Below, piece after piece: positions 1-6,767 of a DNA stretch of 8,942 bases. Source of the DNA: an uncultured Erysipelotrichaceae bacterium (GTDB taxonomy: Bacteria; Bacillota_I; Bacilli_A; Erysipelotrichales; Erysipelotrichaceae); the NCBI GenBank assembly GCA_902784015.1, contig CACZTC010000020.1, positions 1-8,942 of the forward strand. Direction: 5' to 3'. The translations under genes were made by a program, and so were the position numbers. The notes below the pieces were generated by a model, which was not told the origin of the DNA, did no database searches, and saw only the letters and a program-made list of their open reading frames with translations. Each line of letters opens with the position of its first letter. Position 1 is the first letter of the stretch.

Positions 1-13
1 AAAAATGGAGTAA
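1..13 (+). other. Possible 3' end of an upstream gene (stop codon only)
   Basis: One forward frame entering from the left edge reads three codons and then TAA at 11-13, ten bases before the ribosome site of the isocitrate dehydrogenase gene. This spacing is what an upstream gene of the same operon would show. Another frame also closes with TAG at 18-20, so the choice of frame is not certain. Too little is present to identify the product. Citrate synthase would be the expected partner of the next two genes, but nothing here shows it. Confidence 0.25.
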
Positions 14-36
14 ACTATAGGGAAGGAGAAAAGAAC

Positions 37-1044
37 ATGGAAGTAGTATTAATACCAGGAGATGGCATAGGAAAAGAAATAAGTGAAAGTGTTAAAGCTG
101 TTAATAATGCTTTAGATACAAATATAGAATTTATTACATATGAAGCAGGAGCAGAATATGCAAGTAATCATGACAGTTTATTTGCGGAAGGTTTATTAGA
201 AGCGATTGAAGAAAAGAAAATAGCTTTAAAAGGGCCAACTGCAACGCCTATTGGAAAAGGCTTCAAATCAATTAATGTTCAACTTCGCCAACAATTTCAT
301 ACTTTCGCTAATATAAGACCAATTAAATCAATTGATGGTATTGAAAGTAAATATGAAAATGTTGATTTAGTTATATTTAGAGAGAATAGTGAGGATTTAT
401 ATTTAGGTATTGAATATATGTGTGATAATGATACTGCTCATGGTATAAAAATTATCACAAGATTAGCCACAAATAGGATAGTCAAAGAAGCATTTGAATA
501 TGCGAAGAAGAATAATCGTAAAAAAGTTACCTGTATCCATAAAGCTAATATTATGAAATTGACTGATGGCTTATTCTTAGATGAATTTAGAGAAGTAGCT
601 AAAGAATACCCAGAAATAGAAAGTGATGATTGTATAGTAGATGCTTTTTGTATGAAAGCTGTAATTAATCCTAATCAATTTGATGTCTTAGTGGCACCTA
701 ATTTATATGGAGATATTATTAGTGATTTATGTGCAGGCCTTATTGGTGGCTTGGGTTTTGCGCCATCAGTTAATAAAGGTGAAGAAGTATCTATATATGA
801 AGCTGTACATGGCTCAGCTAATGATATCGCTGGTAAAGATGAAGCTAATCCAACTGCTTTATTATTATCTTATGCGATGTTATTAGATGATAATAGTTAT
901 GAAGATAAAGCTAATATATTAAGAAGAGCTATCTTTGAATTAATAAAAGAAGGTGATAAAACAACCAAAGATATTGGCGGTAATTTAGGTTGTAAAGCTT
1001 ATACTGAAGCTATCATAGAAAGAATAAAGAATTATGGAAATTAA
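37..1044 (+). CDS. icd: Isocitrate dehydrogenase, NAD-type (isocitrate/isopropylmalate dehydrogenase family)
   Basis: It oxidatively decarboxylates isocitrate to 2-oxoglutarate in the cytoplasm. The 335 residues match the short single-domain members of the family. Visible motifs are the N-terminal GDGIGKEI (8-15), the substrate loop with Ser78, Asn80 and Arg84, Arg94, and RENSEDLY (115-122) with Arg115 and Tyr122. Also present are the catalytic Lys169, Asp202 and the NLYGDI metal site (222-227, Asp226 and Asp230). The SxNxxLR loop argues for isocitrate and against isopropylmalate. [11 protein letters not shown] (258-268) has Asp263 where NADP enzymes carry a Lys-Tyr pair, which points to NAD; this is inference from the family. 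Homoisocitrate dehydrogenase is the main alternative, but the aconitase partner and lack of lysine-pathway genes make it less likely. The start is set by AAGGAG at 23-28, eight bases upstream. The 3' end overlaps the next gene by 11 nt, suggesting translational coupling. Confidence 0.93.
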   Translation: MEVVLIPGDGIGKEISESVKAVNNALDTNIEFITYEAGAEYASNHDSLFAEGLLEAIEEKKIALKGPTATPIGKGFKSINVQLRQQFHTFANIRPIKSIDGIESKYENVDLVIFRENSEDLYLGIEYMCDNDTAHGIKIITRLATNRIVKEAFEYAKKNNRKKVTCIHKANIMKLTDGLFLDEFREVAKEYPEIESDDCIVDAFCMKAVINPNQFDVLVAPNLYGDIISDLCAGLIGGLGFAPSVNKGEEVSIYEAVHGSANDIAGKDEANPTALLLSYAMLLDDNSYEDKANILRRAIFELIKEGDKTTKDIGGNLGCKAYTEAIIERIKNYGN

Positions 1045-3226
1045 ATTAGAGAAAATAATATTAAAAGATAATAAACCACAATTAGTTAAAGATGAAAATA
1101 TTGAAGAAGGCAAAAAGCTAACTTTAACTTATGAAATATTAAATAAGCATAATCATAGTGATGATGATAATAAATTAGCGATAACTTTTGATTCTTTAAC
1201 TAGTCATGATATTACTTATGTTGGCATCATTGAAACAGCGATTGCTTCTGGTTTAAAAGAATTCCCTGTACCTTATGTAATGACTAATTGTCATAATACT
1301 TTATGTGCGGTAGGGGGAACAATTAATGAAGATGATCATGTTTTTGCTTATTCTGCTGCCCATAAATATGGTGGTATTTATGTGCCTGCTTCTTATGCAG
1401 TTATACATAGTTTTAATAGAGAGATGATGAGCGGCGTGGGCAAAATGATAATGGGCTCAGATTCACATACTCGCTATGGTGCTTTAGGAACTATGGGAAT
1501 AGGTGAAGGAGGCGGCGAAATAGCTAAACAATTATTAGGTAGAAAATATGAAATTAATTATCCTGAGGTGATGTTGATATATTTAAGCGGTAAAGTTAAG
1601 CCTGGTATTGGTCCACATGATGTCGCTTTAAAAATCATTTCAGAAACATATGATAAAGGTATATTAAAGAATAAAGTATTAGAATTCGTAGGACCTGGGA
1701 TAGCTAATTTATCGCAAGATTTTCGTAATGGCATAGATGTAATGACAACTGAAACTACTTGTCTTTCAAGTATATGGGAATGTGATGAAATAACCCAAAA
1801 ATATTATGAAATACATCAAAGAAAAGATGATTATAAAGAGTTAAAGTCTAAAGATGGTGCTATCTATGATGGCATGATAGCTTTAGATTTAAATGAAGTA
1901 GAATCAATGATAGCTTTACCAATGCATCCTAGTTTAGCTATGCCTATAAATGAATTTAAAAAAGATCCTCGTAAATATTTAAAAGAAGCTGAAGATAGGA
2001 TCCTTTCGCAAACTGGTACAAAAATAGATTTAGTTAGTAAGGTTGATGAAAAGGGTAATGTCCATACCGATCAAGGTATTATTGCGGGCTGTTCTGGAGG
2101 AATTAATGAGAATATTGTGGTGGCTTCTAAGATATTAGATGGCAAACCAATTGGTAATAATAAATTTACATTAAATATTTATCCTGATTCTATGCCTAGC
2201 TATTATGATTTAGTAAATAATGGAGTTCAAAGTAAATTATTAGAAAGCGGAGCTATTATAAGAGAAGCATTCTGTGGTCCTTGTTTTGGGGCGGGGGATA
2301 CACCTAATAATGGTGCATTATCTATTCGCCATACTACCCGTAATTTTCCAAACCGCGAAGGTTCTAAACCTCAAGAAGGACAGGCTTGTGCAATTTGTCT
2401 TGTAGATGCAAGGTCAATTGCCGCAACAGCCTTAAATAGGGGAATATTAACTGCTGCTACAGATATTATGGATAAAGATTATGTATTGCCAACTTATCAT
2501 TTCCATAAGGAATTATATGATAATCGTATTTATAATGGTTTCTTAAAAGCAGATACAAATTATGAATTAATAGAGGGGCCAAATATTAAGGCTTGGCCTT
2601 CTCAAGAAGAATTAAAAGATAATCTTTTGACTAAAGTTATTACTTATTTAGATGATCCAGTTACGACAACAGATGAATTAATCCCTAGTGGAGAAACTTC
2701 TTCATATCGTTCTAATCCTTTACGCCTAGCTGAATTCACATTATCTAGAAGAGATCCTGAATATGTTTCTAAAGCTAAAGCTATTAATGGAGATAATGAA
2801 GAATTAAATAATGTATTAGCTACTTTAAACAATAATGGAATAGAGGTAACTAATTATACTTTGGGCTCTTCAATATATGCGAATAAGCCTGGTGATGGTA
2901 GCGCTCGTGAACAAGCTGCTTCTTGTCAAAAAGTTTTAGGTGGTATTGCGAACTTTGCGAAAGAATATGCAACTAAAAGATATCGCAGCAATTGTATAAA
3001 TTGGGGCATTCTTCCTTTTGTGGTAGATAATAAAGAAGATTTTAATAATGCTTGGATATGGATTAGCAATATAAAAGAAGCAATTAATAATGAAAATAAT
3101 ATTAAAGCTTATAGTATTAAAAATAATCAAATAAAAGAGATTAAATTATCTTTAGGCTCTTTAAGTAAAGAAGAAAAAGATATTCTAATCTCAGGTAGTT
3201 TAATAAATTATTATAAGAATTCTTAA
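1034..3226 (+). CDS. Aconitase-family hydratase (probable aconitate hydratase)
   Basis: It probably isomerises citrate to isocitrate through cis-aconitate with a [4Fe-4S] cluster, supplying the dehydrogenase encoded just upstream. All aconitase landmarks are present in one chain. The substrate motif SDSHT is at 142-146, followed by a Gly-rich GEGGGE. The cluster cysteines are Cys353, Cys414 and Cys417 (the last two as CGPC). RNFPNR lies at 436-441. The swivel domain carries GDGSAREQAA at 620-629, with Ser623 as the expected catalytic base, and a conserved-type Arg651 segment before the C-terminus. At 730 residues it is shorter than AcnA (about 890) and longer than the Aquifex-type enzyme (about 650). 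The length, and GCSGG in place of the usual CTN after the first cysteine, resemble the YbhJ-like hydratase branch; this placement is from memory. The ATG lies inside the end of the previous gene with no strong ribosome site, so coupled translation is likely. Confidence 0.88.
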   Translation: MEIKLEKIILKDNKPQLVKDENIEEGKKLTLTYEILNKHNHSDDDNKLAITFDSLTSHDITYVGIIETAIASGLKEFPVPYVMTNCHNTLCAVGGTINEDDHVFAYSAAHKYGGIYVPASYAVIHSFNREMMSGVGKMIMGSDSHTRYGALGTMGIGEGGGEIAKQLLGRKYEINYPEVMLIYLSGKVKPGIGPHDVALKIISETYDKGILKNKVLEFVGPGIANLSQDFRNGIDVMTTETTCLSSIWECDEITQKYYEIHQRKDDYKELKSKDGAIYDGMIALDLNEVESMIALPMHPSLAMPINEFKKDPRKYLKEAEDRILSQTGTKIDLVSKVDEKGNVHTDQGIIAGCSGGINENIVVASKILDGKPIGNNKFTLNIYPDSMPSYYDLVNNGVQSKLLESGAIIREAFCGPCFGAGDTPNNGALSIRHTTRNFPNREGSKPQEGQACAICLVDARSIAATALNRGILTAATDIMDKDYVLPTYHFHKELYDNRIYNGFLKADTNYELIEGPNIKAWPSQEELKDNLLTKVITYLDDPVTTTDELIPSGETSSYRSNPLRLAEFTLSRRDPEYVSKAKAINGDNEELNNVLATLNNNGIEVTNYTLGSSIYANKPGDGSAREQAASCQKVLGGIANFAKEYATKRYRSNCINWGILPFVVDNKEDFNNAWIWISNIKEAINNENNIKAYSIKNNQIKEIKLSLGSLSKEEKDILISGSLINYYKNS

Positions 3227-3993
3227 TCATTAAATAAAAAAGGAATAAAAGTTGGTAATAATTTTTCCCAACTTTCTTCAGAATGTGTGCCATTAACTAC
3301 TAAGTTAGGATATGTCATACATTTTTTCATTGTGAATTCATGATTAACTCTTAATAATAAATCGATACCTTTAGTTAAAGAAGATTTAGAATGTAATTCT
3401 TTAGAACCTACATCTAAATATATTTTGGTATCTTTAAATTCTGTTTCTCGAATTAATTCAATTAAAGCTTTTTCGCAAAAAAAGAAGGCCGAGCTAAGGC
3501 AAGCAGCTTTAGAGAAAATATGATTATATTTTGTGATACAATAAGCGCTCATTAAACCACCCATACTAGAGCCAGCTATTCCAACATGAGAGCGCTCTTT
3601 ATAGATACGATATTTTTTCTCACAATAAGGTTTTAATTGATTCACAAACCAAGCAGCTGTAATATCACCTTCTGGCGTTATATTCTCCTGAAGCCATCTT
3701 GTTTTAATAGCTGGATAAGGACAATATTCATCTAATCTTTTTTCACCAGTATGATTACAATCTTCACCAATCACTACTAAATCAATATTATTTTTATCTA
3801 GATATTTTTTCATACCCCAGCTTTTACCATAAGTTGCAGTTCTATCATAAAAAAGATTATGTCCATCAAACATATAGAGAACATCATATTTCTTATTAGT
3901 AGAATCATAACTATTTGGTAAATAAACCCATATTTTTCGTGGGGATTGTGAAAGAGGGGCTATATCTAATTTAAATGTTTCTATTCTTCCCAT
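3223..3993 (-). CDS. Esterase-D/putative esterase family alpha/beta hydrolase
   Basis: A 256-residue cytoplasmic-looking serine hydrolase with no signal peptide or membrane segment. The nucleophile elbow is GSSMGG at 141-146 (Ser143). An MFDGHNLF segment (41-48) is typical of the family, where it helps form the oxyanion region. Asp194 in a LDVGSKE strand and His237 in GTHSEESW are the likely remaining triad members, though Glu199 is an alternative acid. The fold and family (Pfam putative esterase, Fes/esterase-D-like) are clear. The substrate is not: candidates include carbohydrate acetyl or feruloyl esters, siderophores and S-formylglutathione. It is the last gene of a leftward operon, starting one base after the plsY stop, and its own stop overlaps the aconitase stop on the opposite strand. 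No strong ribosome site precedes the ATG, so reinitiation from plsY is likely. Confidence 0.85.
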   Translation of the reverse strand: MGRIETFKLDIAPLSQSPRKIWVYLPNSYDSTNKKYDVLYMFDGHNLFYDRTATYGKSWGMKKYLDKNNIDLVVIGEDCNHTGEKRLDEYCPYPAIKTRWLQENITPEGDITAAWFVNQLKPYCEKKYRIYKERSHVGIAGSSMGGLMSAYCITKYNHIFSKAACLSSAFFFCEKALIELIRETEFKDTKIYLDVGSKELHSKSSLTKGIDLLLRVNHEFTMKKCMTYPNLVVNGTHSEESWEKLLPTFIPFLFND

Positions 3994-3994
3994 A

Positions 3995-4609
3995 TTACAT
4001 CCAACTAATTTTACTTTCTTTTCCTTCTTTGATTCTTTTTATATTATCTTTGTGGCGATATGTTACAAATAGCCATAATAATAGTAGGGCTATAGGTATA
4101 TCAAAAGTTATCTTATTTAATAAAGCTAAGATAAAAGATACAATACAAACTATTAATAAAGATGAGATAGATGATAAGCTAACTGTTTTAGTTATATAAA
4201 GGATGATGAAGAAAGATATAATGGGCAATAAGAATTGAAGGAAATATTGATTAGTTAAATAAACAACAATTCCCAATAAGAAACCATAAGAAGTCGCTAC
4301 TGCTTTGCCACCTTTAAAATTAGCGAATAAAGGAAAACAATGTCCAAAGCATGCAGCTAAGCCGGCATATATTTCTGTTCCTGGTATTACAAAATGTGCT
4401 ATCGTCATAGCGATAAAAGCTTTTAAGCCATCTAATAATGCTACAGCTACAGCTACTGGTTTACCTAAGACTCTACCGGCATTACTTGCACCTAAATTAC
4501 CTGAGCCTTCATTACGTATATCTTTATTAAAAAATAATTTACCAATAATTAAAGCCCAAGGAATTGAACCAAATATATAACTGATAATTAATACTAAGAT
4601 TGTTTTCAT
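3995..4609 (-). CDS. plsY: Acyl-phosphate:glycerol-3-phosphate acyltransferase PlsY
   Basis: Integral membrane enzyme that transfers an acyl group from acyl phosphate (made by PlsX) to glycerol 3-phosphate, giving lysophosphatidic acid, the first step of phospholipid synthesis in most Gram-positives. The 204 residues are the normal length. Three PlsY signature blocks are visible: GSGNLGASNAGR (35-46), the DGLKA segment (60-64), and GHCFPLFANFKGGKAVAT (89-106), which carries the catalytic His/Lys region. Several hydrophobic spans flank these, starting with residues 1-24 and ending with a long double span near 115-185. The start codon overlaps the end of the ttcA-like gene as ATGA (4 nt), so translation is probably coupled. 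plsX and other lipid genes are not in the window. Confidence 0.96.
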   Translation of the reverse strand: MKTILVLIISYIFGSIPWALIIGKLFFNKDIRNEGSGNLGASNAGRVLGKPVAVAVALLDGLKAFIAMTIAHFVIPGTEIYAGLAACFGHCFPLFANFKGGKAVATSYGFLLGIVVYLTNQYFLQFLLPIISFFIILYITKTVSLSSISSLLIVCIVSFILALLNKITFDIPIALLLLWLFVTYRHKDNIKRIKEGKESKISWM

Positions 4610-5460
4610 GATTTATCCTCTTTTCTATTATATTCTTCCAAAAAAGAATGCATTTCTTTATTTGTTTTAAAGCCTGGGAATGTATCTAATTGTACAGCAT
4701 GCAAGGCTCTAAATATATTATCTTCTATATCTGGATTATATTTCTTTAAAGCTTTAATAAGATTTTTAGTATCTTGTCTTTTGGAAGTGCTATCTAAATC
4801 ATTATTGGTGAGATTCTTAGTAGCTTTACAAGCACATTTAATGAATTCTAATTTGTTGTAGGAAGACCAATGAATGATATCATCTTCTTTAATACAATAT
4901 AGGGGTCTAATTAATTCCATTCCTTCAAAATTATCACTATGTACTTTAGGTATCATTGTTTCTAATTTACTAGAATTAAACATCGCCATTAAGGTAGTTT
5001 CGATGGCATCATTTAAATGATGTCCTAAAGCTATTTTATTACAGCCTAATTCTTTAGCTTTATTATATAAATGACCTCTACGCATTCTCGCACATAAATA
5101 ACAAGGTTTATTATCTTGAGAATAAGCTACATCAAAGATATTGGTATTAAAGATTTGAATAGGTATTTCTAAGATAGCTGCATTTTCTTTAATCTTATTA
5201 ATATTCTTTTCATCATAGCCAGGATCCATCACTAAATAAATAACCTCAAAAGGGTAGTCGCTTCTTTTCGCTAATATTTTAAATAAAGTAGCTAATAACA
5301 TAGAATCTTTACCACCCGATATACAAACAGCTATCTTATCATTAGGCTCTATCAATTCATATCTATTAATAGCCGTCAAAAAATTAGCCCAAAGATCTTT
5401 TCTAAATTTGGTAAAAATACTTCTTTCAATTTCTCCGCTTCTTGTTAATTCTTTAGCCAT
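4606..5460 (-). CDS. ttcA: TtcA-family tRNA thiolation protein (probable tRNA 2-thiocytidine biosynthesis)
   Basis: A PP-loop ATPase of 284 residues that adenylates a tRNA base so that sulfur can be inserted; in the E. coli TtcA family the base is C32, giving 2-thiocytidine. Visible are the PP-loop SGGKDS (48-53), the pair Cys120 and Cys123 in CYLCARMRRG, GHHLND (146-151), and RPLYCIKEDDI near 185-195. A third cysteine site is KCAC (208-211). In TtcA two N-terminal cysteines and one C-terminal cysteine hold a [4Fe-4S] cluster; Cys209 aligns best with the latter. TtuA-like enzymes (2-thiouridine 54) share the PP-loop but usually have more zinc CxxC pairs, which are absent here. It is the first gene of a leftward operon with plsY. 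The ATG follows a short AAGG site at close spacing, so initiation looks modest. Confidence 0.85.
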   Translation of the reverse strand: MAKELTRSGEIERSIFTKFRKDLWANFLTAINRYELIEPNDKIAVCISGGKDSMLLATLFKILAKRSDYPFEVIYLVMDPGYDEKNINKIKENAAILEIPIQIFNTNIFDVAYSQDNKPCYLCARMRRGHLYNKAKELGCNKIALGHHLNDAIETTLMAMFNSSKLETMIPKVHSDNFEGMELIRPLYCIKEDDIIHWSSYNKLEFIKCACKATKNLTNNDLDSTSKRQDTKNLIKALKKYNPDIEDNIFRALHAVQLDTFPGFKTNKEMHSFLEEYNRKEDKS

Positions 5461-5539
5461 AAACCTTAATTATTCTATCATGGCTTATAGCTTATTGTTT
5501 ATTATGTAAATTATTTCAGAAAATAAATGTAAAAAAATG

Positions 5540-5568
5540 TTGACATATGAAAAAACTTTCAGTAATAT
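5540..5568 (+). promoter_or_regulatory. Sigma-A promoter of the T-box/ABC transporter unit
   Basis: A perfect -35 TTGACA (5540-5545) and a -10 TAATAT (5563-5568) are separated by exactly 17 bases. Transcription should begin near 5575, which leaves the whole T-box leader in the transcript. This is the strongest promoter visible in the window and fits a unit controlled mainly by attenuation after initiation. Confidence 0.85.
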
Positions 5569-5661
5569 ATAAACAATATTCGAGGAATAGGAGAGTATTT
5601 GAAATCAACCTATAGCGAGCTAGAACAGAGTGGAAGTCTAGTGGCAATGATTTCAAAGAAG

Positions 5662-5664
5662 CGC
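5662..5664 (+). promoter_or_regulatory. Predicted T-box specifier codon CGC (Arg)
   Basis: The 3' side of the specifier loop reads GAAGCGCA (5658-5665) and is followed directly by the CCTA strand of the lower helix. Aligned with the Bacillus glyQS loop (GAAA, GGC, A, helix, from memory), the codon immediately before the conserved purine is CGC, arginine. AGC (Ser) and GCG (Ala) are the shifted readings. The UGGU of the T-box pairs with A at tRNA position 73. That fits some tRNA-Arg but not tRNA-Ser, which normally has G73. GCG would be followed by C, not a purine. Confidence 0.65.
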
Positions 5665-5745
5665 ACCTAGGAGAAGTCTTCCTGAAAATAGTAGGGAAGA
5701 ACGTAACCAGCGTTAATGGTAGAGTGGCTTAGTATTTTTAAGCAA

Positions 5746-5778
5746 CCAGTGTGGTACCGCGATTAATGTCGTCTCTGG
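5746..5778 (+). promoter_or_regulatory. T-box antiterminator
   Basis: CCAG (5746-5749) pairs with CTGG (5775-5778) as the outer antiterminator helix. The TGGT bulge that accepts the tRNA NCCA end lies between, and the CCGCG...CGTC segment can form the inner helix. The 3' strand shares bases with the 5' arm of the terminator, so the two structures exclude each other. This is the standard transcriptional switch of the class. Confidence 0.8.
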
Positions 5779-5800
5779 AATGAGGCGACATTTTATATTT
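5766..5800 (+). terminator. Intrinsic terminator of the T-box expression platform
   Basis: TGTCGTCTC (5767-5775) pairs with GAGGCGACA (5782-5790) through nine pairs including one G-U, plus a closing A-T. The loop is TGGAAT. The stem runs directly into a T-rich tract from 5791. The 5' arm overlaps the 3' strand of the antiterminator. Without uncharged tRNA this hairpin should stop transcription before the transporter genes. Confidence 0.93.
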
Positions 5801-5801
5801 T

Positions 5802-5811
5802 AAGGAGGTGA
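5802..5811 (+). promoter_or_regulatory. Strong ribosome binding site for the upstream start at 5817
   Basis: AAGGAGGTGA is a near-complete match to the 3' end of 16S rRNA, with eight bases between GGAGG and the ATG at 5817. It lies immediately after the terminator U-tract, where the first gene of a T-box unit usually has its site. It is stronger than the second site at 5866, so initiation at 5817 is expected even though the resulting N-terminus is unusual. Confidence 0.85.
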
Positions 5812-5816
5812 TTTGA

Positions 5817-6767
5817 ATGAAAGCGCGACGACGAAGATTAAAGAATATTAAAAATGTATTAGAAAAGGAGAAAAATATGAAAAAGATTATAAATACAATT
5901 TTAAGTGGATTATTAATTATTACATTAAGCGCATGCAGCACATCAAACAAAGTAACCTCAGGTATGGATGCATATGAAAAACCAGAATTAGATTTAAGTA
6001 ATGCTAGCGGATCTCTAAAAGATATTTTAGATAAAGGCACGTTAGTGATAGCTACTTCTCCAGATTATCCACCAAATGAATTTGTGGATGATGAAGGTAA
6101 TATTTATGGCTCAGAAATGGAATTGGCTAAATATATCGCAAGTTGTCTAGGTGTTGAATTAAGTATAGAAGCAATGGACTTTAGTGGTACTTTAGTTGCG
6201 ATAGACACAGGAAAAGTAGATATAGCTGTTTCTGGCTATGGTTGGAAAAAAGATAGAGCTGAATTATATGAATTATCTATAGGCTATGAAGGTGATGATA
6301 CAGATTATGGACATACTCTTATCACTTTAGCAAGCGAAGTTGATAATTATAAATCACTCGAAGATTTTGTGGGTAAAAAAGTAATGGCGCAAGCTAGCTC
6401 CCTCCAACAAATGTATGTCGAAGATCAAATCTTGGCGATAGATAATGCGGGTAATACAGAAATGATTCTAGTTACTTCGCTTGATCAAGCCATTTTAGGA
6501 CTAGCTAGCGGAAAATGTGATGCTGTAGCTTTGGATGGCCAAACTGCAAGAAATTATGTAAATCAAAGTGAAGGTGAATTCGCATTAACTAATATTAATT
6601 TTGATCTTAGCATTTATGGGGATTATGAAGGTAATGTCATAGCTGCTAAAAAAGGCGAAACAGAATTAATTGAAGTTATTAATACGATTATTGCTTTTGC
6701 GATGGATAAAGGTTATTACCAACAATGGTATAAAGAAGCTTGTGAATTAGCTGGAGTTGAAGACTAA
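5817..6767 (+). CDS. Amino-acid ABC transporter substrate-binding lipoprotein, with in-frame Arg-rich N-terminal extension
   Basis: Extracellular receptor of a polar amino-acid importer (SBP_bac_3 family), anchored to the membrane by a lipid. From the start at 5817 it has 316 residues; from the internal ATG at 5877 it has 296. The internal start gives a standard signal: MKK, a hydrophobic core and lipobox LSAC, with Cys20 (Cys40 in the long form) as the lipidation site. The mature part shows the family N-terminal LVIATSPDYPPNEFV. It also has DRAEL with Arg147 (long numbering), the position that normally binds the ligand carboxylate, and ALDG with Asp240, which normally binds the amino group. 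The first 20 residues of the long form begin MKARRRR and carry a net charge of about +7. Both starts have good ribosome sites, so I list the longer one and treat the start as unresolved. Arginine is the likely ligand by T-box inference; other polar amino acids remain possible. Confidence 0.92.
   Translation: MKARRRRLKNIKNVLEKEKNMKKIINTILSGLLIITLSACSTSNKVTSGMDAYEKPELDLSNASGSLKDILDKGTLVIATSPDYPPNEFVDDEGNIYGSEMELAKYIASCLGVELSIEAMDFSGTLVAIDTGKVDIAVSGYGWKKDRAELYELSIGYEGDDTDYGHTLITLASEVDNYKSLEDFVGKKVMAQASSLQQMYVEDQILAIDNAGNTEMILVTSLDQAILGLASGKCDAVALDGQTARNYVNQSEGEFALTNINFDLSIYGDYEGNVIAAKKGETELIEVINTIIAFAMDKGYYQQWYKEACELAGVED
5866..5870 (+). promoter_or_regulatory. Second ribosome binding site, for the internal lipoprotein start at 5877
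   Basis: AGGAG sits six bases before the ATG at 5877, inside the reading frame opened at 5817. Starting here yields a conventional lipoprotein signal peptide with a two-lysine n-region. Two functional-looking sites in one frame decide between a 296- and a 316-residue precursor, or allow both. Confidence 0.65.

Larger units (their letters stand above)
5575..5800 (+). ncRNA. T-box leader RNA, terminator type, probably tRNA-Arg responsive
   Basis: A tRNA-sensing riboswitch. Stem I is built from AGGAA 5583-5587 with TTCCT 5679-5683, TAGG 5588-5591 with CCTA 5666-5669, and a perfect 10-bp helix 5598-5607 with 5648-5657. A distal arm pairs CTAGA 5620-5624 with TCTAG 5637-5641. The AGTA box of the specifier loop is at 5594-5597, and AGCGA (5614-5618) matches the distal tRNA-elbow motif. 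A stem IIA/B pseudoknot follows: AACG 5700-5703 with CGTT 5711-5714, and loop ACCA 5706-5709 with TGGT 5717-5720. Stem III is GCTTA 5727-5731 with TAAGC 5739-5743. The T-box TGGTACCGCG is at 5752-5761. In the family, uncharged cognate tRNA pairs its anticodon with the specifier and its NCCA end with UGGN, favouring readthrough. The start is estimated from the promoter. Confidence 0.95.

Noticed and set aside
2644..3130. Open frames on the - strand inside the aconitase gene
   Set aside because: They are antisense shadows of a gene with clear family motifs, have no recognisable domains or good ribosome sites, and reflect AT-rich codon bias.
3214..3225. Palindrome TAAGAATTCTTA as a bidirectional terminator
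   Set aside because: It has no loop, is AT-rich and lacks a U-tract positioned after the stem, so it would not form a stable terminator.
3975..4580. Forward open frames across the plsY gene
   Set aside because: They lie antisense to PlsY, whose signature blocks are intact; the low-complexity hydrophobic translation is an artefact of a membrane-protein gene read backwards.
5461..5539. Promoter for the leftward ttcA-plsY-esterase operon
   Set aside because: On the - strand I see TTTACA followed by TATAAG with 15-base spacing, and an extended-type TGATAGAAT that would leave almost no leader before the ATG. Neither is convincing, so I list no site; a promoter must exist in or near this stretch.
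5669..5683. Separate AGGA/TCCT hairpin after the specifier loop
   Set aside because: The same bases fit better as the base of stem I (TTCCT with AGGAA at 5583-5587), as the T-box architecture requires; the hairpin is at most an alternative fold.
5738..6040. Reverse open frame over the T-box and lipoprotein start
   Set aside because: It overlaps the T-box, terminator and signal-peptide codons, all explained on the + strand, and shows no family resemblance.
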